Origin: an uncultured Collinsella sp.
GTDB taxonomy: Bacteria; Actinomycetota; Coriobacteriia; Coriobacteriales; Coriobacteriaceae
Assembly (NCBI GenBank): GCA_900544995.1
Contig: UQXC01000010.1
Span: forward strand, 1 to 46,716
Length of the DNA: 46,716 nucleotides
Direction of reading: 5' to 3'
This document shows, in pieces, positions 1-7,297 of this stretch. Numbering within the stretch: the stretch's first letter is position 1; each line of letters starts with the position of its first letter. The position numbers and the translations under genes were made by a program. Under the pieces are notes generated by a model. That model did no database searches, had not been told where the DNA came from, and saw nothing but the letters and a program-made list of their open reading frames with translations.

Positions 1-58
1 AACTGCGGGAATGGCCTATTTGCTCAATGTGTTCGGCTGAGATCGGAAATCAACCTTT

Positions 59-106
59 TTGACTACTTTTTGACTGGAGGGGCATCAGGGTGGCGAAAGT
101 AGTCAA
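59..106. repeat. 11-bp perfect inverted repeat
   Basis: The arms at 59-69 and 96-106 (TTGACTACTTT and its exact complement) enclose 26 bases. No convincing gene covers this stretch. It is the first of three palindromes in the opening 430 bases and resembles a small palindromic intergenic element. Confidence 0.6.
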
Positions 107-156
107 GTAAGCCCCGTCCTAAATAGACTGATCTGTTGCTGTACCACGAAAAGGAC

Positions 157-288
157 CTATCTACTACGTTTAGGCCACAGGGGTCGACCATAGCCGACTT
201 TTTCGAAAATCATCAAGATTTCTACCTGCGGTTTTATTTTTGCAAATTCCGGGATGGTCGAGGATGGCCGGTTAAACGTAGTAGATAG
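157..288. repeat. Long hairpin with 16-bp perfect terminal arms
   Basis: The arms at 157-172 and 273-288 (CTATCTACTACGTTTA and its exact complement) are perfect. Complementarity continues inward with gaps, through the GGCC and TCGACCAT region against ATGGTCGA and GGCC. The centre, about 195-250, is AT-rich. Short open frames cross the element, but they have no ribosome binding site and follow the palindrome, so I do not call a gene. It could be a MITE-like or REP-like element. Confidence 0.6.
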
Positions 289-353
289 CCGTGTTTCGCG
301 GCAAACGGTCCGATCCAAGACCCAAGGCAGCCAACCTCGAATGGCCATTCTCG

Positions 354-422
354 AAGCTGCGGTGGAATACGGACTGAATTGGCCCCTTAAAGGCAAAAAC
401 ACTCCGTATTCCACCGCAACTT
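354..422. repeat. 20-bp inverted repeat next to the tadA-glxK stop
   Basis: The arms at 354-373 and 403-422 match at 19 of 20 positions, with a perfect 16-bp inner part (TGCGGTGGAATACGGA). The element ends about 15 bases from the stop codon of the leftward fusion gene at 438. It could act as a 3' stabilising hairpin or weak terminator, although no T-run follows. Confidence 0.6.
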
Positions 423-437
423 GTAGGGAGATAGGCC

Positions 438-2219
438 TTAGAGGCGAGCGAGGTCATAGGCTTGGGCGGCTGACTCGCCAGCACAGATCAGGTTGGTTGT
501 GGCTTCTTGCGGATCGAGTGCCTGTTCCAGGCCCATGGGCTTGCGGCAAATCGGCAAAACCAAGTCAATACCCTGCTCACACACCGCATCCAGGTTGACG
601 GCGCGACCGCCCACGACGGCGACCACCGGCTTGCCATATCGCTTCGCGCGACGGGCCACGCCCACCGGCGCCTTACCGGCGGCGGATTGCTCGTCCATAT
701 TGCCCTCGCCCGTTATGACCAGATCGATATCGCGCACGCGCTCGTCAAACCCAATCAGATTGAGCACCGTCTCCACGCCCGAACGCAGCTCCGCCCCGAG
801 CGCCAGTAACGCCGCGCCCAAGCCACCGGCAGCGCCCGCACCGGGCACGCCGAGCACCGAGCCAAATGTCCGCGCGCCCTCGGGTGTGCGCAACAAACCC
901 TGGACTCGAGCTCCGGCAATCGCAGCGTCGAGCAAGCGACCGTAGCCGACCATCCAACCGTCGTACCTGTTCATCGCCTCGGCATCATCCGTCGGCAGAC
1001 CCTTCTGTCCGCCGAACACCGCAAGCGCGCCGCGACGCCCCACGAGCGGATTCTCGACATCGGAAAGCACCACGACACGTGCGCCGTTCAGCGTCCGAAG
1101 CGCTGGCGCCAAATCGATGCTCGCCACGTGTTCAAGGCCTGCAAGACCGGGAACGATATCGCGGCCGTGTTCATTGACAAGGTGGGCGCCCAGCGCCTGC
1201 AGCATACCGGCGCCGCCATCGTTGGTGGCGCTGCCGCCCAAACCAATATAGATAGTCTTTGCGCCCATGCGAACCGCGCGAAGCATGAGCTCGCCCACGC
1301 CATAGGTTGTAGCAGCCAGCGCCGACGACTCCGTGCAAGGCGAATACCCAATACCCGCCGCCTCGGCCATCTCAATTACAGCCGAGTCGTGCTCGTCGTC
1401 CACCAGCATCCGGGCAGACACGCGGTCGCCCAAGGGACCTGCCACCTCGCAGGTCACAATCTCACCGCCGCACGCGGCAACGGCATCGAGCGTCCCCTCG
1501 CCGCCATCCGCCAGCGGCAATGTGGCCACCTGGGCATCGGGCCAAACGCGGCGCACGCCTTCGGCAACCGCCGCCTCCGCCTGTGCACTCGAAACGCTAC
1601 CCTTAAAGGAGTCAATCGCCAACAGCACACGGCGGGGCCGGCGGCACGCAGGACCAAAGTCAACCGCCGTGCTAGTATCCTCACCGGCACCCGCAAGCGC
1701 TGCGGCGTGTGCGGCATGCGCCTCAAGATCGGCCCCACAACCGCAATCAGCGCCGCCCGCTCCGCGCAGACCGCCAAAATAGTTACTCAGCAGCTCGCGG
1801 CATTCATCCGCCAGGACCCCAGCCGTCACGTTAAACCGATGATTCAGGCGCGAATCGGCATTCAGGTCATACAGCGAACCCAGCGCGCCCGCCTTGGCAT
1901 CACTCGCGCCATACACGCAGCGCCCCACGCGCGCGTTGACCATAAGGCCCGCGCACATGCAGCAGGGTTCCAACGTCACATAGACCGTACAGTCGGAAAG
2001 GCGCCAGCGGCCAAGCGACCGAGCGGCAGCGCACAGGGCCGCGAACTCTGCATGGGCCGAAGGATCCTGATCGAGCTCGCGACGATTATGCGCCCGCGCG
2101 ACAATCTCGCCGTCGCGCACCACTACGGCTCCGATGGGCACCTCGCCCACCGCCGCGGCGGCTCGCGCCTCCGCCAACGCCTCGCGCATGAACTTCTCGT
2201 CGATTTCGGTGATCGTCAT
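438..2219 (-). CDS. tRNA adenosine deaminase (TadA) fused to glycerate kinase
   Basis: A single uninterrupted frame of 593 aa joins two enzymes. Residues 1-150 are a TadA-type deaminase that makes inosine at the tRNA wobble base. The zinc and catalytic signature HAE is at 56-58 and PCCMC at 85-89. Residues about 152-195 form an Ala/Gly-rich linker. Residues about 197-593 are a class I glycerate 2-kinase (GlxK/GarK family), with AIDSFKGS near its start and GLGGSATNDGG and ITGEGNMD motifs. I chose ATG 2219 because GGGAAGG lies just upstream. An earlier in-frame ATG at 2270 has no such site and abuts the tRNA gene. Both domains look full length. Joining tRNA editing to glycerate metabolism has no obvious functional logic. 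Product names are by family recognition. Confidence 0.93.
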   Translation of the reverse strand: MTITEIDEKFMREALAEARAAAAVGEVPIGAVVVRDGEIVARAHNRRELDQDPSAHAEFAALCAAARSLGRWRLSDCTVYVTLEPCCMCAGLMVNARVGRCVYGASDAKAGALGSLYDLNADSRLNHRFNVTAGVLADECRELLSNYFGGLRGAGGADCGCGADLEAHAAHAAALAGAGEDTSTAVDFGPACRRPRRVLLAIDSFKGSVSSAQAEAAVAEGVRRVWPDAQVATLPLADGGEGTLDAVAACGGEIVTCEVAGPLGDRVSARMLVDDEHDSAVIEMAEAAGIGYSPCTESSALAATTYGVGELMLRAVRMGAKTIYIGLGGSATNDGGAGMLQALGAHLVNEHGRDIVPGLAGLEHVASIDLAPALRTLNGARVVVLSDVENPLVGRRGALAVFGGQKGLPTDDAEAMNRYDGWMVGYGRLLDAAIAGARVQGLLRTPEGARTFGSVLGVPGAGAAGGLGAALLALGAELRSGVETVLNLIGFDERVRDIDLVITGEGNMDEQSAAGKAPVGVARRAKRYGKPVVAVVGGRAVNLDAVCEQGIDLVLPICRKPMGLEQALDPQEATTNLICAGESAAQAYDLARL

Positions 2220-2270
2220 CGTTCGCCTTCCCTGTTGCAAATTCAAAACGATGCTATCATTACGACTCAC

Positions 2271-2360
2271 GGAGAGATGGCAGAGCGGTTGAATGCGGCG
2301 GTCTTGAAAACCGTTGAGCGCGAGAGCGTTCCGGGGGTTCGAATCCCCCTCTCTCCGCCA
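2271..2360 (+). tRNA. tRNA-Ser (UGA)
   Basis: The 90-nt gene has a 7-bp acceptor stem (GGAGAGA with TCTCTCC), discriminator G and encoded CCA. The anticodon loop CTTGAAAA gives anticodon UGA. A long variable arm, typical of serine tRNAs, and a GGTTCGAATCC T-arm are present. It is divergent from the tadA fusion and ends 3 bases before the stop codon of the convergent TetR gene. Confidence 0.97.
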
Positions 2361-2363
2361 CTT

Positions 2364-2960
2364 CTAGTGATGCACCGGCGTCATGGTTCGCTCAAACAGT
2401 GCATCGACCACGTCGGCTATCTCAGGTCGACGCTCAAGATCGTGACCCGACTCCCACCATATCGTGAAAAGTCGAATAATACCGCCGGCGACAAACTCAG
2501 ACGTCGTCTCAAGTGACACGGGGGCCAGGGCATCCTCGGCAAGCACGTTCATCACGCGCTCGCGGATGGAGCGGGCAATGCGGTCGCAAATAACGTTGGT
2601 CAACATGCCCGACATGCTGCTTGCCAAAATGTTATCCATGAGCCGCTCGTGCGTCAGAATCAAATCCATGGCATCGTCCAAAATCGCGTGTCGAAGCGCG
2701 CGCACATCCTCGGCAGACACCGCGCCGGCCTCATCGGGCTGTTTTTGCGGCAAGCCCGACATAAGCTCATCGATATAAAAGGCAAAGTAATCGTTCTTGT
2801 CGCGAAAGTGCTTGTAGAACGTCGTGCGGCGAATCATGGCGCGGTCGCACAGCATGGCAACCGTCAGGTCCTCAAAACGATGCTCCTCGAGAAGCTCGGT
2901 GAAGGCATCGAACAGGGCGCGGTAGGTTTTCTTAATGCGAAGGTCCACTGGTATCGCCAT
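2364..2960 (-). CDS. TetR/AcrR-family transcriptional regulator
   Basis: The protein is 198 aa. The N-terminal helix-turn-helix lies at about residues 24-55 and includes LTVAMLCDRAMIRRTTFYKHF, a standard TetR recognition region. The C-terminal part is helical and resembles the family often found in low-GC and actinobacterial genomes. The frame stays open upstream to 3221, but TetR homology starts at ATG 2960 (MAIPVDLRIKK), and the longer version would run into the divergent lemA region. The Shine-Dalgarno is weak (CTGAGG directly before ATG), so the start is uncertain by a few codons. The target is unknown. The divergent lemA gene is a possible neighbour target. Confidence 0.85.
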   Translation of the reverse strand: MAIPVDLRIKKTYRALFDAFTELLEEHRFEDLTVAMLCDRAMIRRTTFYKHFRDKNDYFAFYIDELMSGLPQKQPDEAGAVSAEDVRALRHAILDDAMDLILTHERLMDNILASSMSGMLTNVICDRIARSIRERVMNVLAEDALAPVSLETTSEFVAGGIIRLFTIWWESGHDLERRPEIADVVDALFERTMTPVHH

Positions 2961-3159
2961 CCTCAGGGCAAAGACAACACTCGTCAATCTGTCGCATATC
3001 TTACACCTGTACCTCGCGCGCTTTGCCCCGGTGCCAACCCCGCCGAAAACACAACGCTTACCGGAAAGTTCGGCACGGCAAAACGTTGCGGGTATACTAG
3101 TAGCGTTATACCAACGGCAGCTGGCGCATGCCGCCGCGGCCATTCGAAACGGAGACATC

Positions 3160-3711
3160 ATGATTACCGTCATCATCGGCATCGTTGTTGTCATTGTGAT
3201 TGTCTGCGCCATCGCCGGCATCTACAACAACATGGTCACCAAGCGTAACCGCATCGATAACGCCTGGCAGAACATCGATACGCAGCTGCAGCGCCGCAAC
3301 GACCTGATCCCCAACCTGGTCGAGACCGTCAAGGGCTACGCCAAGCACGAGCAGGAGACACTCTCCGCCGTGATCAGCGCGCGTAACACCGCCGTCAAGG
3401 CCACCACGCCCGAAGCCAAGATGGAAGCCGACAACGTGCTGACCGGTGCGCTGCGCCAGCTCTTCGCCGTAGCCGAGGCCTATCCCGATCTTAAGGCAAA
3501 CACCAACTTTACGCAGCTGCAGGCATCGCTCGAGGATACCGAGAACAAGATTAGCTATGCACGCCAGAGCTACAACGATTGCGTGCTCAGCTACAATAAC
3601 GCCATTCAGACGTTCCCGGCTGTCATCTTTGCCGGCATCTTCCAGTTTAAGGAGCGCCAGGGCTTCGAGGCCGCCGAAGCAGCCCGCCAGGCCCCGACCG
3701 TCAAGTTCTAG
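3160..3711 (+). CDS. lemA: LemA family membrane protein
   Basis: The protein is 183 aa, the usual LemA length. An N-terminal transmembrane helix (about residues 2-23) is followed by the conserved NRIDNAWQNIDTQLQRRNDL and NLVETVKGYAKHE region and a long helical domain. The start is ATG 3160, preceded by GGAGA at 3151-3155. The frame is open further upstream but lacks LemA similarity there. LemA proteins are of poorly defined role, with an extracytoplasmic N-terminus predicted. The gene stands alone and is followed by a strong terminator. Confidence 0.92.
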   Translation: MITVIIGIVVVIVIVCAIAGIYNNMVTKRNRIDNAWQNIDTQLQRRNDLIPNLVETVKGYAKHEQETLSAVISARNTAVKATTPEAKMEADNVLTGALRQLFAVAEAYPDLKANTNFTQLQASLEDTENKISYARQSYNDCVLSYNNAIQTFPAVIFAGIFQFKERQGFEAAEAARQAPTVKF

Positions 3712-3747
3712 TAGTTTGGCAGTGCATCCTTAATCGGCCAAATGTAT

Positions 3748-3793
3748 AAACCGCCCCGTCGAATGCATACTTCGACGGGGCGGTTTCCTTTTT
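3748..3793 (+). terminator. Rho-independent terminator of lemA
   Basis: A perfect 16-bp stem (3748-3763 with 3771-3786) has a 7-base loop and is followed by TTTCCTTTTTC. It lies 37 bases after the lemA stop. Confidence 0.9.
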
Positions 3794-4051
3794 CGCAAAG
3801 GTCCCCCTCTAAGCGCCGTGCATTTTTAGGAGTATTCAACATAACCAAGGGCTTCGGGCGCCACGATAAGTGCCAAAGACCGCGAATATCCCTGCAAATC
3901 AAACGCTATAAGCCCATAACCCCGCCCATCATTCGTAGAAAACATCGAGAAGTCCCGCTTTTTGCCCGAGGTCGGTATGCAGGGGCCTTCGACTGCAGAA
4001 TACTCGCAAAAATGCACGTCGCCACCACCCCCACATGGCGCGAACCAAAAC
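3794..4051. other. Intergenic stretch without a supported gene
   Basis: A leftward open frame at 3826-4053 (about 75 codons) begins with TTG and has no clear ribosome binding site. Its translation contains a recognisably ordered segment (VHFCEYSAVEGPC) but matches no family I know. It may be a degraded gene or part of a dispersed repeat. No rightward gene is convincing. Confidence 0.4.
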
Positions 4052-4076
4052 AAAAGCGCGGCCTAAAAGGCCGCGC
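4052..4076 (-). terminator. Terminator read leftward, downstream of ilvE
   Basis: A perfect 8-bp GC stem (4056-4063 with 4069-4076) has a TAAAA loop. On the minus strand it is followed by TTTTGTTTTGG. It lies about 200 bases past the ilvE stop, beyond the large hairpin at 4135-4249. Confidence 0.7.
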
Positions 4077-4134
4077 ACCATCTTTAATTCAGATTAATTA
4101 TTGTTCGTTGTGACATCGCCGAGCCCGCAGGGCG

Positions 4135-4249
4135 GAGAGCAAGCTCCCTCCCGGCGCACTCCGCAGGACGCAAGAAGCCCTCGCCGCACGAAGTGCGCAG
4201 CGAGGGCTTCTTGCATGTCCGAGGACGCGCCGGGAGGGAGCTTACTCTC
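4135..4249. repeat. 115-nt near-continuous hairpin after ilvE
   Basis: The outer arms at 4135-4157 and 4227-4249 pair at 22 of 23 positions. The inner arms at 4170-4184 and 4200-4214 are a perfect 15 bp. The tip CGCAC/GTGCG (4185-4189 with 4193-4197) has a GAA loop. The 12-base internal segments (4158-4169 and 4215-4226) both end in GGAC. There is no T-run, so it is not a simple terminator. It begins 22 bases beyond the ilvE stop. Confidence 0.8.
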
Positions 4250-4270
4250 TGCCCGGACAGGAAAGGCTAA

Positions 4271-5323
4271 TTACGCGACGGTGTAAACCCAGTTGTGCTT
4301 ATCCTCAACAGCACCGGACTGGATGCCAGTCAGGGTCTCGCGAAGCTTCTTCATCACGGGGCCGATCTCGGTGTAGCCAGCCGGGAAGGTCACGGTCTCA
4401 TCGGCACCATAAACCTTGTTGTCGATCTCGCCCACCGGGGAGATGACGGCAGCGGTGCCGCACAGGCCGCACTCCACAAAGGTGCCGGCCTTGACCTCGG
4501 CCCACTCGACGGGACGCTGGTCAACGATCATGCCCAGGTCCTTAGCGACCTGAACGAGCGAGCGACGGGTGATGGAGGGCAGGATAGAGTCGGTGTGAGA
4601 CTGCGGAACGACGAGCGTGCCGTCCTCCTTCACGAACAGAACGTTCGCGCCACCGGTCTCCTCGACATAGGTGCGGGACTCGGAGTCGAGATACAAGTTC
4701 TCGGCATAGCCCTCGCGGTGAGCCTCCATCGTGGGCTTAAGGGACATGGCGTAGTTGAGGCCGGCCTTGATATTACCGGTGCCGTGCGGTGCGGCGCGGT
4801 CGTACTCGGAAACGCGCAGCTTGACGGGCTTGAGGCCACCCTTAAAGTACGGACCGACCGGAGTCACGAGAATACGGAACGTGTACTCAGGAGCGGGAGC
4901 CACGCCAATCACGTCACCGGAGCCGATCATAAACGGACGGACATACAGAGTCGCGCCGGAGCCGAAGGGCGGAACCCAGGCGGCGTTGGCAGAAACGACC
5001 TGCTTAACGGCCTCAACGAACTTGTCCTTGGGGAACGGGGGCATCTCGAGGCGCTGGGCAGAGTTATACATGCGCTCGGCGTTCATGTCGGGACGGAAGC
5101 AGACGATGCTGCCGTCCTCGGCGGTGTAGGCCTTCAGGCCCTCAAAGACCTCCTGGCAATAATGGAAGATGCCGCCGCACTCGGAGACATGCAAGGTGTG
5201 GTCGGTGGTCAGGCCGCCCTCGTCCCACTCGCCGTCCTTCCAATGAGCCTCGTAGCTGTAATCGGTCTTCATGTAGCCAAAGCCGAGGCTACCCCAATCG
5301 ATATCCTTCTTCTCGACAGTCAT
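4271..5323 (-). CDS. ilvE: Branched-chain amino acid aminotransferase
   Basis: The 350-aa fold-type IV PLP enzyme catalyses the last step of leucine, isoleucine and valine synthesis and the first step of their breakdown. The PLP-binding lysine is K186 in GTGNIKAGLNYA. EVFEGLKAY (58-66) and the VEETGGANV stretch are typical of the long BCAT branch. ATG 5323 follows AAGGAG by 7 bases. The open frame extends about 50 codons upstream, but those codons lie in the leader. It is monocistronic, with an approximately 150-nt leader and a candidate promoter near 5480. I see no T-box or attenuator peptide in the leader. Confidence 0.95.
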   Translation of the reverse strand: MTVEKKDIDWGSLGFGYMKTDYSYEAHWKDGEWDEGGLTTDHTLHVSECGGIFHYCQEVFEGLKAYTAEDGSIVCFRPDMNAERMYNSAQRLEMPPFPKDKFVEAVKQVVSANAAWVPPFGSGATLYVRPFMIGSGDVIGVAPAPEYTFRILVTPVGPYFKGGLKPVKLRVSEYDRAAPHGTGNIKAGLNYAMSLKPTMEAHREGYAENLYLDSESRTYVEETGGANVLFVKEDGTLVVPQSHTDSILPSITRRSLVQVAKDLGMIVDQRPVEWAEVKAGTFVECGLCGTAAVISPVGEIDNKVYGADETVTFPAGYTEIGPVMKKLRETLTGIQSGAVEDKHNWVYTVA

Positions 5324-5476
5324 ATGTCGCTCCTTACATACACAGTTGCATACTCGCGAACTCGCACGCAAGGACCGAGGCCGACCGCGTCGCAACGTCG
5401 CACGCCCGGAGCGTAGAGCCGGACGGGACACGCGAACGGCATCAAAGCCGATGGCACGTCGATTCGCATGCACGAG

Positions 5477-5528
5477 ATTGTACTCCGCACGCGCGTCGGA
5501 TAAAACGTTTTTCTTTAACTAACTAAAG
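5477..5528 (-). promoter_or_regulatory. Candidate ilvE promoter and upstream palindrome
   Basis: On the minus strand TACAAT (5482-5477) is a good -10. A -35 17 bp upstream is poor (TTTTAT). The 13-mer GGATAAAACGTTT (5498-5510) lies in the -35 area. Just upstream is the AT-rich palindrome CTTTAACTAACTAAAG (5513-5528). A near-identical palindrome sits in front of the amino-acid ABC operon at 35873-35888. Confidence 0.45.
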
Positions 5529-5543
5529 TATTTTCATTTGACC

Positions 5544-5584
5544 GAAACTAAAGAGGCCCGCCACCGTAAACGGTGACGGGCCTC
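5544..5584 (-). terminator. Terminator of the DedA gene
   Basis: A 14-bp stem (5553-5566 with 5571-5584, one G-U-type mismatch) has a TAAA loop. On the minus strand it is followed by TTTAGTTTC. It lies 28 bases after the DedA stop. Confidence 0.8.
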
Positions 5585-5612
5585 AACGACACGATTTGTG
5601 CGCTGGCTCGAG

Positions 5613-6260
5613 CTATGCGTTCTTTTTGCCCAGCTTAGCCTTAACCAAGCCGACCACGGTCGGGATGATCGACACGGCGACAATGCCGATAATCAGCAGC
5701 TCAAAGTGCTCCTGCACAAAGGGAATGCCGCCAAAGAAGTAGCCCAGCAGCGTAAAGACCGTCGACCAGGTAATGCCGCCCAGCACGTTAAAGACAACGA
5801 AGTTGCGCCAGTGCATGCCGCCCATGCCGGCGATAAAGGGCACAAAGGTGCGGATAAACGGAAAGAAGCGGCCCAGGAAGATGGCCAGGTGGCCCCACTT
5901 ATCCAAGAAGTCCTCGGACTTTTTGATGCGCTCGGGCGTCATGGCCTTTACCTTGCCCGAGGCGATGATCTTGCGGCCAAAGAAGTGGCCGATCATAAAG
6001 TTGCACTGATCGCCCAGGATGGCTGCGGCCCATGCGGTGGCCAGAAGCGCCACGATGTTAAAGCCGCCGTTGTGGGCAAAGAAGCCCGAGGCAAACAGCA
6101 GCGAATCGCCGGGAAGGAACGGGAAGAACACCACACCCGTCTCGATAAAGATGATCAGGAAAACGCAGCCGTAGGCCATAAGCGGGCCGGCGGCGATCCA
6201 GCTGGCGATCGCGGTGCGCGGATCCTTAAGCAGCTCGGCGATAAAATTGATGAAACCCAT
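5613..6260 (-). CDS. DedA family membrane protein
   Basis: The 215-aa protein has several hydrophobic segments and DedA/SNARE-associated hallmarks. These are the FPFLPGDSLLFASG segment, GRFFPFIRTFVPFIAGM with the conserved arginines, and a C-terminal helix pair. DedA proteins are thought to be lipid transporters, including undecaprenyl phosphate recycling. The start is ATG 6260 with GAGAGG about 10 bases upstream. Upstream codons in the same frame are not family-like. It is divergent from cysE. A candidate -10 (TATACT on the minus strand, 6312-6307) lies in the spacer. Confidence 0.9.
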   Translation of the reverse strand: MGFINFIAELLKDPRTAIASWIAAGPLMAYGCVFLIIFIETGVVFFPFLPGDSLLFASGFFAHNGGFNIVALLATAWAAAILGDQCNFMIGHFFGRKIIASGKVKAMTPERIKKSEDFLDKWGHLAIFLGRFFPFIRTFVPFIAGMGGMHWRNFVVFNVLGGITWSTVFTLLGYFFGGIPFVQEHFELLIIGIVAVSIIPTVVGLVKAKLGKKNA

Positions 6261-6436
6261 GAAGTAAAACCTCTCAGTTGTGGGCGCGGATACGTCCAAG
6301 TTGACCAGTATACGGTTGCGGCGCCCCCTCGTGCGCAACCCCACAAAAGCATGACTCCATTACCAGCAAGTTTGCATAACTGACACCTGTCGCGCAAAGC
6401 CGCCAAGATTGTTCTTCCTAATCCCTAGCGAATCGC

Positions 6437-6476
6437 TATACTTTATTGAATCGCATTGCCATGGCGCTAAGGGAGG
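6437..6476 (+). promoter_or_regulatory. cysE promoter -10 and ribosome binding site
   Basis: TATACT at 6437-6442 is a good -10, while the -35 is weak. GGGAGG at 6471-6476 lies 7 bases before GTG 6484 and fixes that unusual start. Confidence 0.5.
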
Positions 6477-6483
6477 GCGGCCG

Positions 6484-7188
6484 GTGAGCTTTATCAATAC
6501 CATTCGCGAGGACATCAAGACCGTCCAGGCGCAGGACCCCGCCGCGCAAAGCGGTCTGGTCATCTTCCTTTCCTATCCTGGCCTGCACGCCAAGTGGAAC
6601 CACGTGCCCGAGCACTGGCTCTGGGAGCACGGTCATCGCTCGCTCGCCCGTGTGCTCTCGCAAATCACCCGCCACATCACCGGCGTCGAGATTCATCCCG
6701 CCGCACAGATCGGCAAGCATTTCTTTATCGACCACGCCATGGGGGTCGTCATCGGCGAAACCACCATCGTGGGCGACAACTGCGTGCTTTACCAGGGCGT
6801 CACGCTCGGCGGCACCGGTAACGAGACCGGCAAGCGCCACCCCACCCTGGGCAACAACGTCACCGTGGGCACGGGCGCCAAGGTGCTCGGCAACATTCGC
6901 ATCGGCAACAACGTCAAGATCGGCGGCAACTCGGTTGTCGTCAAGGACGTGCCCGACAACTGCACCGTCGTGGGCGTGCCGGGACGCATCATCAAGCGCA
7001 ACGGCTGCCGCGTGTTCGAGGAGAGCTTTGACGCCAAGCAGCACCGCGAGTATATGCCCGACGATGCCGCCGAGCAGTCCGCGCTCAACCGCCAGGGCAT
7101 CACCGAGAACGCCCGCCGCGTCAAGGAACTCGAGCGAGAGGTGGCCGAGCTCAAAGCCCTCATCGCCAAGCTCGTGGACGAACGCTAG
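6484..7188 (+). CDS. cysE: Serine O-acetyltransferase
   Basis: The 234-aa enzyme makes O-acetylserine from serine and acetyl-CoA, the first step of cysteine synthesis. The N-terminal helical part includes PAAQSGLVIFLSYPGLHA. The left-handed beta-helix of hexapeptide repeats follows, from about residue 65 to 165, including DHAMGVVIGETTIVGDNCVLYQGVTLGG in two blocks. The last about 30 residues form a charged coiled-coil extension. Translation starts at GTG 6484. An upstream in-frame ATG at 6409 lies in the promoter and has no binding site. It ends before a GC-rich terminator. No cysK is present in the window. Confidence 0.93.
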   Translation: MSFINTIREDIKTVQAQDPAAQSGLVIFLSYPGLHAKWNHVPEHWLWEHGHRSLARVLSQITRHITGVEIHPAAQIGKHFFIDHAMGVVIGETTIVGDNCVLYQGVTLGGTGNETGKRHPTLGNNVTVGTGAKVLGNIRIGNNVKIGGNSVVVKDVPDNCTVVGVPGRIIKRNGCRVFEESFDAKQHREYMPDDAAEQSALNRQGITENARRVKELEREVAELKALIAKLVDER

Positions 7189-7221
7189 TGGCGGACGACC
7201 ACCGACAACATTGACGCCAAC

Positions 7222-7265
7222 GCAAAGGCGCGCCAGAGGATTCACCCCCGGCGCGCCTTATTTGC
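7222..7265. terminator. Hairpin between convergent cysE and the ABC exporter
   Basis: A perfect 10-bp stem AAGGCGCGCC (7225-7234) pairs with 7250-7259. It can extend through GCAAA/TTTGC at 7222-7226 and 7261-7265 with a one-base bulge. It is probably a bidirectional terminator. Confidence 0.7.
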
Positions 7266-7266
7266 G

Positions 7267-7297
7267 ATGTGGCAAAGGGACTGTCCCTTTGTCACAT
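7267..7297. repeat. GGGACAG-type palindrome (copy A) at the exporter stop
   Basis: The 14-bp arms at 7267-7280 and 7284-7297 (one mismatch) surround CTG, giving AAGGGACTGTCCCTT at the centre. The outer arm ends on the stop codon of the leftward ABC gene. It shares the GGGAC core and the stop-codon position with other palindromes in the window. Confidence 0.65.

Noticed and set aside
1128..2516. Rightward open frame of about 462 codons crossing tadA-glxK, tRNA-Ser and the TetR gene
   Set aside because: It reads through a tRNA gene and two recognised genes on the other strand, so it is a compositional artefact.
5324..5476. T-box or leader-peptide attenuator in front of ilvE
   Set aside because: No T-box consensus, no run of branched-chain codons in a short frame and no terminator/antiterminator pair was found in the leader.
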